From: Dokdonia sinensis
GTDB lineage: Bacteria > Bacteroidota > Bacteroidia > Flavobacteriales > Flavobacteriaceae
Reading direction: 5' to 3'
Length of the DNA: 64,000 nt
NCBI RefSeq assembly: GCF_003688895.1
Contig: NZ_REFV01000002.1
Span: forward strand, 300,918 to 364,917
Positions within the stretch are counted from its first letter, which is position 1. The number at the start of each line of letters is the position of its first letter. Positions 17,434 through 24,929 of the stretch are shown piece by piece. Below the pieces are notes generated by a model. The model did not search any database, was not told where the DNA came from, and was given only the letters and a program-made list of their open reading frames with translations. The translations under genes were made by a program, and so were the position numbers.

Positions 17434-19957
17434 ATAGAAAAGACATTCTAATGACTCCATTCACAGTCGTACCTAGAGATTCTTGAGAGAATGATGCAAG
17501 TGTATTGTTGTTTGATACTCTAAAGAAATTTGCAATCACATTTTCTTGATTGGTCACATTCCACAGGGATGCACCTAGTTCTAGCTTAAAGTTAGCCTGC
17601 GTTACAAGCGTATAGTTTGCCGAAAAATCTACGCGCATATAGGACGCGAGTCTATCGCTATTCACATCTTGAAAGTTAATTGTGCCAGATACTACGGGTT
17701 CCCCAATTACAGGAAACGTAGTAGGTTTTCCTGAACGCCAATTCCATCCGGCAGACAGTTTGAGCCTGTCAATGGCATAGGTTGTGCCCAAAGTTACTGC
17801 GTGGGTAATATCATAATTACTTGGAAATGTATTTTCTGGGAGCGAATCAAAATGATAGGTATTATCCATAAAACCGTAGCTCAGCCAGGAAGTAAAATCG
17901 CCACTCCTTTTCCTTAATAGTACATCTACGCCGAGGACGTCATAATTCCCTATAGCTTTTTGAAACTCATACTTCGTCTCAAAACCTTGACTTTGTGCGG
18001 TAATGCCCTCCACAGCTTTAAAGTATCCAGTTACGTCTGCCAGCCAACCCTTTTTTTCAAAGGCAACGCCTAGGGAAGCTTGTGCGCTTTCCATTACAGG
18101 AATTTCTATTCCGTCTGCTAGGCGCCAGCGTCTTTTTTCTATTCCTAAAAAGTCGTTTTGAAAGTTAATGACTTGAGAAGTGTTTTGGTGCTTCATTTCG
18201 GCCTGCGCTTGCAGAGTGAGTGCGGAGCTTAATTTTTGACGTAGGGATATTCTAGGCTCAATTAACGATTTCTGGAATTTTTCGATGTAATTATAACGCA
18301 TTCCGAGGGAGAGGTTTGTTTTTTGCGAAAGCGAACTGAATCCCGCTTGCGCGAAAAGTGCGTGCTCACGAACCACCTCAGAAATCTTGCGTCTAAAGAA
18401 TGGGTCGTCCACATCATCCAGATTTGTAACTCCAGTCTCAACAAACTGATAGCCACCCAAAAGATTCCAGCGCTCGTTAAAACCGAGCTCGTGAGACAAC
18501 CGAATGCTGGTCTCTGAAACTATATTTTCCTGTAAAAATCGCTGGTTCTCAAGCACATTGGCATTCCGAGCACGGAGGGTATAATCCGTCTCATAAAGCT
18601 GTATGGTAGACGCTGACGTGTCGCTCCACTTGCGTTTGTAATCTACGCCCCCGGCGATACTGTTCTGGGTGAGTAGACTTGCTCTAGTGCGATCCATATT
18701 GTTTATGAGTGCGCTCTCGTTAAAGTCGAGCGAATTCCCTATAACGATAAAATTAAGTTGCAAGCGGTCTTTGGGACTGATATTGTAAATCCAACGCAAG
18801 GAGGTGTCGTAAAAGCTAAAACTCTGGTCTGCATTTATGATACTCGCTTCATTATTTTCGACTTCTGTATTTTGCGAGATGCGGTCAAAATAGGTATCGT
18901 AGGTAGGAGTGCGCAAGAAATCGCTTAGCGAGTGTCGCCCAGCAACTTGCAATGAAGAATGTTTGCCAGTGGGGAGGTCTATAAAACCTTCAGCGCTCAG
19001 GAAGTTTATGGCGATATTGCCGTGTGTGTTTTGAGTGACTTTATCATCTGTAAACATAGCGAGGGTGCCAGAGGTGCCGTCTGTATATTGTGCGCTTGTA
19101 CCATTTTTTACAATCGTAACCCGCTGTGTAATCTGCGGATTAAAAGCCGAGATAAGCCCAAAAAAGTGTCCAGTTTGGTACATCTTGATATTGTCCCAGA
19201 GAATAAGATTTTGGTCGTTTGCACCGCCTCGTATGTTAATATTTGAAACCGTTTCGTCTGTGCTCGTTATCCCAGGAAGGGCTTGCGTGGTTTGCAATAC
19301 GTCGTTCTCTATAAGTCCGGGTAACAAGGTGAACTCATCAAAGTTTATGGCTATCGAGCCGTCATTAATCTTATCCAGTCCCTCTACGAGATACGTCGTG
19401 AGGGTAATGTTTTCTAGGGCTATACTAGTAGGAATAACAAAAAAGCTGGAACAGTTTTCTTTTTTAAAATCTGAAAGGGGGATTACACGTGTTTCATAGG
19501 CGACGGAGGAAACCTTTACCGGTTCGTTTTCCTTAATGTCTATAGTAAAAAAACCGAAGGAGTCTGTAGTTGTGCTCGTTTGTCCAGAAATTATGGTTGC
19601 ACCTGTTACGGGATTGCCAGTAGCAGTATCTAACAATGTACCACAAAAGGTGGAAGCACCATAGTTTGAAACGGTTATGATAGAAGTTCCTACGCGGTTG
19701 TAACGAAGTTTGGTTTTTAAACGGAGTTCCTGTAATGCCTGCTCTATAGTGAGATGGTTTGTCGAGAACTCTATTTGTAGTGTATTTATATCCTGGACAG
19801 CATAATTAAATTGAATATTGTATTCTTTCTCGAGATTTTTAAAAACAGTAGGCAGAGGTAATGATTGCACATCTTGTCCTAAGGCATATAGAGTGCCTAG
19901 AAAAAAAGCAAAAAGTAGTAAAACGCTATTGCGCGCGTTTTGAAATAACAACTTCAT
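17432..19957 (-). CDS. TonB-dependent receptor with STN signalling domain (FecA-like)
   Basis: 841-residue outer-membrane receptor, the last gene of a sigma/anti-sigma/receptor set. The signal peptide ends near ALGQDV (about 28); a secretin/TonB short N-terminal domain (about 35-95, FKNLEKEYNIQFNYAVQD), a carboxypeptidase-regulatory domain (about 100-180), a plug (GLIENDVLQTTQALPGI) and a barrel follow. The STN domain is the part that contacts the FecR-type protein encoded just upstream. The ATG at 19957 was chosen because it starts a normal signal peptide; it overlaps the fecR-like stop by 32 bases. The ligand is unknown. Confidence 0.92.
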   Translation of the reverse strand: MKLLFQNARNSVLLLFAFFLGTLYALGQDVQSLPLPTVFKNLEKEYNIQFNYAVQDINTLQIEFSTNHLTIEQALQELRLKTKLRYNRVGTSIITVSNYGASTFCGTLLDTATGNPVTGATIISGQTSTTTDSFGFFTIDIKENEPVKVSSVAYETRVIPLSDFKKENCSSFFVIPTSIALENITLTTYLVEGLDKINDGSIAINFDEFTLLPGLIENDVLQTTQALPGITSTDETVSNINIRGGANDQNLILWDNIKMYQTGHFFGLISAFNPQITQRVTIVKNGTSAQYTDGTSGTLAMFTDDKVTQNTHGNIAINFLSAEGFIDLPTGKHSSLQVAGRHSLSDFLRTPTYDTYFDRISQNTEVENNEASIINADQSFSFYDTSLRWIYNISPKDRLQLNFIVIGNSLDFNESALINNMDRTRASLLTQNSIAGGVDYKRKWSDTSASTIQLYETDYTLRARNANVLENQRFLQENIVSETSIRLSHELGFNERWNLLGGYQFVETGVTNLDDVDDPFFRRKISEVVREHALFAQAGFSSLSQKTNLSLGMRYNYIEKFQKSLIEPRISLRQKLSSALTLQAQAEMKHQNTSQVINFQNDFLGIEKRRWRLADGIEIPVMESAQASLGVAFEKKGWLADVTGYFKAVEGITAQSQGFETKYEFQKAIGNYDVLGVDVLLRKRSGDFTSWLSYGFMDNTYHFDSLPENTFPSNYDITHAVTLGTTYAIDRLKLSAGWNWRSGKPTTFPVIGEPVVSGTINFQDVNSDRLASYMRVDFSANYTLVTQANFKLELGASLWNVTNQENVIANFFRVSNNNTLASFSQESLGTTVNGVIRMSFL

Positions 19958-20840
19958 AAGCACTCTTGATATCATATTCGAGTTCAAGGGGCTGGGTTAT
20001 GGCATCTAACGCTTCAGTTAGATTGCCGTGTTTAAAAGAGCCAGTAAAAGGTACGCTTTTATTCACATCATTAAACGTGAGATGGACTGGATATTGTCTT
20101 TCTAATTCTGTAAAAACTTCGGATGCAGGGGCATCTTTAAAGGTTGACATAGCATTGCGCCACGCAGGAGTGACATTTTCTGTTTTATACCTTGAGAGTT
20201 GTGCGTTTCGCAATGCCATACTTTCACCTGGGAGTAGGGTCAAGCTTTCCTCGTTGTAGGTTACTGCCACTTTACCTTCATAACAAGTGACCTCAAAGGT
20301 GGTCTCTCGCTGGCGCACATTAAACTCTGTGCCCAGAACTGTAACTGTACCTTGTTCCGTTTTTACTTTAAATTGAGAGCCTTTTTCGACATCAAAAAAT
20401 GCTTCCCCATCTAGTTGTACTGTTCTTTCTTTATCCCAAGTTTTCGAATTGAATGATAGCGCAGATTTTGCGTTAAGAATTACTTGAGAAGCATCAGGAA
20501 GCGTAAGCGTTTCTGTCTGGGCGATTGTTGTTTCAAAAGAGTTATCGCCATTGTCTAAAAAGATATAAAGTCCAAAAATGACTAAAACCGTGGCCACTAG
20601 ACCTACGGCATATCGCATCCACGCAGAATTAGTGCTGGATTTTTCTTGTTGAGGGGCGTGTAATTTTGAGGCAAGTGCATCAAATGTGGGCGCTTTTACA
20701 AACTGTGAAGCCTTAAAATGTTGCGCCTCATCTATAATAGACTGGTGTAGGGCAAAGTCTTCAGACTGCTCAAAAGCCTCCATTTCAGTAGGCGTAAGCT
20801 CGTTATTTAACCATTTTTTTATGAGGTAATCTTTTTCCAT
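19926..20840 (-). CDS. FecR-family anti-sigma factor
   Basis: 304 residues. The cytoplasmic N-terminus (about 1-80) should hold the ECF sigma factor, one transmembrane helix lies at about 83-102 (YAVGLVATVLVIFGLYIFL), and the periplasmic FecR domain follows (TETLTLPDASQVILNAKSAL, GEAFFDVEKGSQFKVKTEQG). A C-terminal STN-like module (PVHLTFNDVNKSVPFTGSF) occupies about 245-300. Located between the sigma factor gene and the receptor gene, overlapping the latter, so it relays receptor occupancy to the sigma factor. Confidence 0.94.
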   Translation of the reverse strand: MEKDYLIKKWLNNELTPTEMEAFEQSEDFALHQSIIDEAQHFKASQFVKAPTFDALASKLHAPQQEKSSTNSAWMRYAVGLVATVLVIFGLYIFLDNGDNSFETTIAQTETLTLPDASQVILNAKSALSFNSKTWDKERTVQLDGEAFFDVEKGSQFKVKTEQGTVTVLGTEFNVRQRETTFEVTCYEGKVAVTYNEESLTLLPGESMALRNAQLSRYKTENVTPAWRNAMSTFKDAPASEVFTELERQYPVHLTFNDVNKSVPFTGSFKHGNLTEALDAITQPLELEYDIKSAYEVVISKRAQ

Positions 20841-20888
20841 ACTTCCTTTTGTTATCTATAGAACAACTCAATCATTTAAAATCCTGAC

Positions 20889-21413
20889 TCAAATATGTTT
20901 TATAGCAATAAGTTCTTCCTTCAAAATTTTAAACCCACTATAAATGCGATATTCGACAACTTTTTTTGTGGTCCCCAGCATATCTGCAATTTCCTGATGC
21001 GTTTTCTTTTCTACTTTGCTCAGTAAAAAAGCCACGCGTTGTTCTTCACTTAATTTAGAAAGTGCCTGTTCATACTGTCGTGCAAATTGCTTTTTTTCCA
21101 GCACAAACTCTGGGTCTTCGTTGGTGTAGCTTTTGGGCTTTATTTTTTGATGATTGAGAACTACTTTATTATGCTTTATAGCGTTGAGCATTAAATTATT
21201 TGCGGTTGTAAAGAGAAACGACTTTGCTTTAGAGGGAGGAATCTTAGCACAGTTTTCCCAAAGTTTTATGAAAGCGTCCTGCGCTCTATCGCTGGGCTCT
21301 AAATTTGCGCCAAACTTGTAGTATAGAAAGTTTGTCAAGTCCTGAGCATACTTTTTATAAATGCTTTCAAAAACAGAACGCTGGCAGATGTTATCGTGTA
21401 ATTCCTTTGGCAC
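20889..21413 (-). CDS. ECF RNA polymerase sigma factor (FecI-like)
   Basis: 174 residues with region 2 (about 15-80, FESIYKKYAQDLTNFLYYKF ... RAQDAFIKLWENC) and region 4 (about 115-170, LSEEQRVAFLLSKVEKKTHQ, EIADMLGTTKKVVEYRI). First gene of the minus-strand set with the FecR-like protein and receptor. It likely drives its own operon and possibly the divergent lipoprotein gene 150 bases away. Start ATG at 21413. Confidence 0.93.
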   Translation of the reverse strand: MPKELHDNICQRSVFESIYKKYAQDLTNFLYYKFGANLEPSDRAQDAFIKLWENCAKIPPSKAKSFLFTTANNLMLNAIKHNKVVLNHQKIKPKSYTNEDPEFVLEKKQFARQYEQALSKLSEEQRVAFLLSKVEKKTHQEIADMLGTTKKVVEYRIYSGFKILKEELIAIKHI

Positions 21414-21523
21414 TTGACTTTTTGTTTTAAAGGTAAACGAAAAAAATAAAAATAATTTTCAGGACATCTCGGGATTGGGTTGTTCTATTGTTGAATACCC
21501 TAAAGGAATACTATTCATTTTTA

Positions 21524-21539
21524 CGCTTTCGCGAAAGCG
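21524..21539. repeat. palindrome copy in the divergent sigma/lipoprotein promoter region
   Basis: 16/16 match (18-bp symmetry with flanking A/T), 25 bases upstream of the lipoprotein start codon. Confidence 0.9.
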
Positions 21540-21564
21540 TACTCAACAAAAAAATCACTCTATT

Positions 21565-23016
21565 ATGAAAAACACAAGAAATTTTATTTACTTGAGCCTT
21601 ATGGCCCTGGCGCTTGTCTTTACAGCGTGCCGAACAGAAGACGAAGAATTAATCAATCCAGATAATGAGCAAAATACCACCATAGATGCTACGGTTGCAA
21701 ACTTGATTGTAAGAACAGCGACTAACGATGGCTCTGGCGATAATATTTTAGATAACGCCAGCTGTTTTAACGTGGTGTTGCCCGTAACCGTTTTTATAGA
21801 TGGTCTTGAAATTATAGTGGATAGCGAGGAAGATTTCCAAACCATAGAAGACGTTTTTGACGAATTCGATGGTGACATAGACGAACTGGATTTTCTGTAT
21901 CCCATAACGATTGTTCTAGCAGATTTTACGGAGGTTGTGATAAACAATGAGACCGAACTTGCCGAATATGTTGCGCAATGCCCAGATAATGACGACGATA
22001 TTGAGTGTATTGATTTTCAATACCCTATCACATACTCCGTTTTTAATGAGAATAGTGAGTTGATTGATACGGTCACCGTAAACAACGATGCAGAGCATTA
22101 TGCATTTATCAATGATTTAGAAGATAGTGATATCGTAAGTGTGAATTTTCCACTTACACTTATACTCTCTGATGGAAGTACGATTACTGTAAATAATATC
22201 ATACAACTGGAAGACGCTATAGAAAATGCAATAGATGATTGTGACGAGGACGATGATAATGATTATGATGATGACGATTGTGAGAATTGCACTATTGACC
22301 AATTGACCGATGCATTAACAGGTTGTGACAGCTTTGAAGCGCATAAATTAAAGCGTAACGGAAACGACCTAGACGAGCAATATGAAGATTACCGTTTTAG
22401 CTTTACGGCAGAGGGTGGTATAGTGGCTACGGGAGCAGGAAATGTATTTGACGGAAGTTGGGAAGCATCAGGAAGCGGTCAGGATATAGATGTTGTCATA
22501 AATATTCCGGACCTACCAGATTTTAATGATACTTGGGGTCTCCACGAGATATCTGCTTATGGTGATGAGGTCAAGGTAGATTTAAGACTTTCTAACGGAG
22601 ATAGATTACGTTTTAAATGTGACGAAGACGATAACGACGATAACGACGATGACGATGATGATGATGATGATGATGACGATGATGATGATGACGATGATGA
22701 CTCAGATACACTTACCGATATAATGATGGATGGCGAGTGGATCGTAGCATTATTTGAAATCAATGGAAATAATGAAACAGCATCATACGGTGATTATACT
22801 TTTGACTTTGATGATGATAATGAAGTAGAGGCAGATAATGGAAACGACGAAGAAGAAGGTGTGTGGATTGTTAGTAACAATGACACCATATTTGAACTTT
22901 CATTTGATAACGCACCATTAGTAGACTTGACAGATGGTTATGAAGTTGTATCTGTAACAGACGACAGAGTTGAGGTGGCTAACGGTTCAAAAACATTGGT
23001 CTTTGAAAAAGAATAA
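21565..23016 (+). CDS. Asp-rich surface lipoprotein with four internal repeats
   Basis: 483 residues. The lipobox ends in VFTACRTEDEE; the acidic residues after Cys fit a Bacteroidota surface-export tag. Four repeats of about 45 residues follow (starts NVVLPVTVFID, FLYPITIVLAD, FQYPITYSVFN, VNFPLTLILSD), then an Asp linker, a lipocalin-like beta domain (about 270-345), an unbroken run of about 22 Asp with Asn-rich edges (about 352-380), and a second domain of the same kind. The ATG at 21565 was preferred because it is followed directly by the lipoprotein signal; an upstream in-frame extension crosses the palindrome. Unknown function; calcium or metal binding is inferred from composition. Divergent from the sigma/anti-sigma/receptor set. 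Confidence 0.8.
   Translation: MKNTRNFIYLSLMALALVFTACRTEDEELINPDNEQNTTIDATVANLIVRTATNDGSGDNILDNASCFNVVLPVTVFIDGLEIIVDSEEDFQTIEDVFDEFDGDIDELDFLYPITIVLADFTEVVINNETELAEYVAQCPDNDDDIECIDFQYPITYSVFNENSELIDTVTVNNDAEHYAFINDLEDSDIVSVNFPLTLILSDGSTITVNNIIQLEDAIENAIDDCDEDDDNDYDDDDCENCTIDQLTDALTGCDSFEAHKLKRNGNDLDEQYEDYRFSFTAEGGIVATGAGNVFDGSWEASGSGQDIDVVINIPDLPDFNDTWGLHEISAYGDEVKVDLRLSNGDRLRFKCDEDDNDDNDDDDDDDDDDDDDDDDDDDSDTLTDIMMDGEWIVALFEINGNNETASYGDYTFDFDDDNEVEADNGNDEEEGVWIVSNNDTIFELSFDNAPLVDLTDGYEVVSVTDDRVEVANGSKTLVFEKE
22619..22702 (+). repeat. GAY triplet tract encoding poly-Asp
   Basis: About 28 successive codons, almost all GAT or GAC with two AAC interruptions at the left end. Such a low-complexity in-frame triplet array can change length by slippage without a frameshift. 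Confidence 0.85.
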
Positions 23017-23065
23017 GTTTTGTATGGCAATTTGAATTTTCCCCCTAATTATAAATTGTTATTCT

Positions 23066-23096
23066 GAGCCCTTACAAAATATGTAGGGGCTTTTTT
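23066..23096 (+). terminator. terminator after the Asp-rich lipoprotein gene
   Basis: The stem AGCCCTTACA/TGTAGGGGCT, with one G-U pair, is followed by TTTTTT. Confidence 0.8.
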
Positions 23097-23157
23097 CAGG
23101 ACTTTAGTCGATACGACTGTTTTATAATAAAGACGTTTAACTCAAAAATAATATCGT

Positions 23158-23655
23158 ATGAAAAATTTAAAATGGAATACCTCAGTACTCAGTGCAATGG
23201 TTCTAGGCTTGTTGTCATTTTCTAGTTGTGAGACAGATGACAATAGCGACAGTTCAGAAAATAACCAAGTTGAAGTTTCTGCAGTAAACTCCGTGGCAAC
23301 AGCATCTGGAACGTGGCGCGTGTCAAGTTATATAGATGATGGTGAGAACGAGACCAGTGATTACAATGGTTACGATTTCACCTTTGGTGATGATGGTGTG
23401 CTTACTGCTACTAATGGGACTACAACACTAGTAGGAACTTGGTCTGTTAGTCGAGATGACGATAGCAGTGATGATGATGGTTCTTCAGACTCAGATGTGG
23501 ACTTCAATATCTTTTTTAATGTCTCAGATGATAATGATTTTGACGATTTAAACGATGACTGGGACATTGTCTCTGTAGATGACGACACCATAGTATTAAT
23601 TGATATTAGTGGTGGTGACGGAAGTACAGATAGATTAACTTTTCAAAAAAATTAA
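23158..23655 (+). CDS. small lipoprotein related to the preceding one
   Basis: 165 residues. Lipobox LLSFSSCETDD, then a single lipocalin-like beta domain (GTWRVSSYIDDGENETSDYN, ... GTWSV, ending DRLTFQKN) interrupted by an Asp/Ser-rich loop. It is clearly homologous to the C-terminal domain of the neighbouring Asp-rich lipoprotein (GEWIVALFEINGNNETASYG ... TLVFEKE), so the two probably arose by tandem duplication. It has its own upstream gap and a terminator on each side. Surface location is inferred from the acidic residues after Cys. Function unknown. Confidence 0.8.
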   Translation: MKNLKWNTSVLSAMVLGLLSFSSCETDDNSDSSENNQVEVSAVNSVATASGTWRVSSYIDDGENETSDYNGYDFTFGDDGVLTATNGTTTLVGTWSVSRDDDSSDDDGSSDSDVDFNIFFNVSDDNDFDDLNDDWDIVSVDDDTIVLIDISGGDGSTDRLTFQKN

Positions 23656-23680
23656 TTTTATCTATAAGGAACCCATAGAA

Positions 23681-23708
23681 AAGGCCCGCAAGTTGCGGGC
23701 CTTACTTT
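23681..23708. terminator. terminator between convergent genes
   Basis: 10-bp GC-rich stem AAGGCCCGCA/TGCGGGCCTT with loop AGT and a T-rich right side; it can serve both the small lipoprotein gene and the converging endonuclease-fold gene. Confidence 0.85.
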
Positions 23709-23725
23709 TAATATATGTTGTGATA

Positions 23726-24790
23726 TTAGTTAGGATTTGTTGTCGCTTCCTTGATCAAATACACATAGACAGGGAAATGATCACTATAACCGCCGGTGTA
23801 ACCACCATTTGCAAAACTTCTGTACGGATACCCTTTATACCTTCCTCTCGGATTGCTCAAATAGTTCTTGTTGTAAATTCCAGATTTATAATATCTGTAT
23901 GAACTGTAATCGTCTTCTAGCAAAGGTTGTGTAATGATGATTTGGTCAAATAAATTCCAGCCATCGCGATAAGCGAGTGTGCCTATTCCTTTTTTAAACA
24001 TAGACTCCATAGGGTTGTAGAGGTCGCCTTTTTTCACCTTACTTTTTTCACCTTTAGCTTTTAAAACTTTGGCAACGCTTGGACTTGTAGGATCATCGTT
24101 CAGGTCTCCCATTGTAATAATCTTTGCGTAAGGGTCATTGCTTTGTAAGCTGTCTATGATTTTCATATTAAGCTTAGCCGCATCCATTCTTTTCTTACGA
24201 CTTCTGGCTTCTCCTCCAGAACGCGACGGCCAGTGGTTTACAATGACGTGTATCATATCTCCGTCCAGATAACCAGAAACTAGCAGTTGGTCACGAGTGT
24301 ATACGCGTTTTGTAGCATCATTATTATCATAAATAAGCAATTCGTGTTTACTTATGTCTGTAGGTTTAAAAAGAGATTTTTGATAAAGTAATGCTACATC
24401 TATACCACGTCTATCCGGGGAGTCAAAATGTGCAATACCATAATCTTTATCTAAAAGCGCGGGGTCATTTGCAAGCGCTTCGACTGTTTTACGGTTTTCT
24501 ATTTCTGCTAGGCCGATAATCGCGGGGGCATTTTGAGCAACATCTGCACCTATTTCGGAGATAACTCTTGCCATTTTAGAAACCTTATCGGCATATATTT
24601 CTTCTGTCCAATGATCCTTTCCATCTGGTGTTCTGTCATCATCATAAGTGATAGGATCGTTTTCTGTATCAAACAGATTTTCAACATTATAGAATGCTAA
24701 GGTCTGAACTTTGTAGGTCTTTTTTTCTTGCGCTTTCGCGAAAGCGGAAACAAAAATTAAACTAACTAAAAGAGTATTTCTAAGCAACAT
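23726..24790 (-). CDS. secreted endonuclease/exonuclease/phosphatase-fold protein
   Basis: 354 residues with a signal peptide cleaved at SAFAKAQEKK (about residue 19), encoded by a palindrome copy. The EEP (DNase I-like) fold is shown by FYNVENLFDTENDP, the catalytic Glu in IIGLAEIENRKTVEALA, NHWPSRSGGE, MGDLNDDPTSPS and the terminal GGYSDHFPVYVYL. It should cleave phosphodiester or phosphoester bonds outside the cytoplasm; the substrate could be nucleic acid. The ATG at 24790 gives a normal signal peptide; an upstream in-frame Met adds 14 unlikely residues. Divergent from a receptor gene, suggesting a shared scavenging role. A paralogue lies at 40173-41186. Confidence 0.9.
   Translation of the reverse strand: MLLRNTLLVSLIFVSAFAKAQEKKTYKVQTLAFYNVENLFDTENDPITYDDDRTPDGKDHWTEEIYADKVSKMARVISEIGADVAQNAPAIIGLAEIENRKTVEALANDPALLDKDYGIAHFDSPDRRGIDVALLYQKSLFKPTDISKHELLIYDNNDATKRVYTRDQLLVSGYLDGDMIHVIVNHWPSRSGGEARSRKKRMDAAKLNMKIIDSLQSNDPYAKIITMGDLNDDPTSPSVAKVLKAKGEKSKVKKGDLYNPMESMFKKGIGTLAYRDGWNLFDQIIITQPLLEDDYSSYRYYKSGIYNKNYLSNPRGRYKGYPYRSFANGGYTGGYSDHFPVYVYLIKEATTNPN
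24731..24746. repeat. palindrome copy encoding a signal-peptidase site
   Basis: 16/16 match, read on the minus strand as SAFAKA directly before the mature N-terminus of the secreted EEP-fold protein. Confidence 0.9.
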
Positions 24791-24867
24791 AAAATTAGGG
24801 TGTGTTATATTATTGTAAAGTCTTAAGCACAAGACGTGCCAAAGGTAATCAATACGATAGAATGTAG

Positions 24868-24875
24868 TACTTTTG
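24868..24875 (+). promoter_or_regulatory. candidate -7 box upstream of the receptor gene
   Basis: TACTTTTG fits TAnnTTTG, 54 bases before the ATG. No clear TTG is seen at the -33 position. Confidence 0.35.
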
Positions 24876-24929
24876 CACCCGAAAACGTAACGGTTTCTTA
24901 ATACAGCCGTTGCAAAAACCCTAATATTT

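Noticed and set aside
18959..19499. Plus-strand frames inside the minus-strand receptor gene
   Set aside because: Shadow frames; the receptor plug and carboxypeptidase-regulatory domains are read on the other strand.
22557..22763. Minus-strand frame with a long poly-Ser run
   Set aside because: It is the antisense of the GAT/GAC Asp tract in the lipoprotein gene; no start context or family match.
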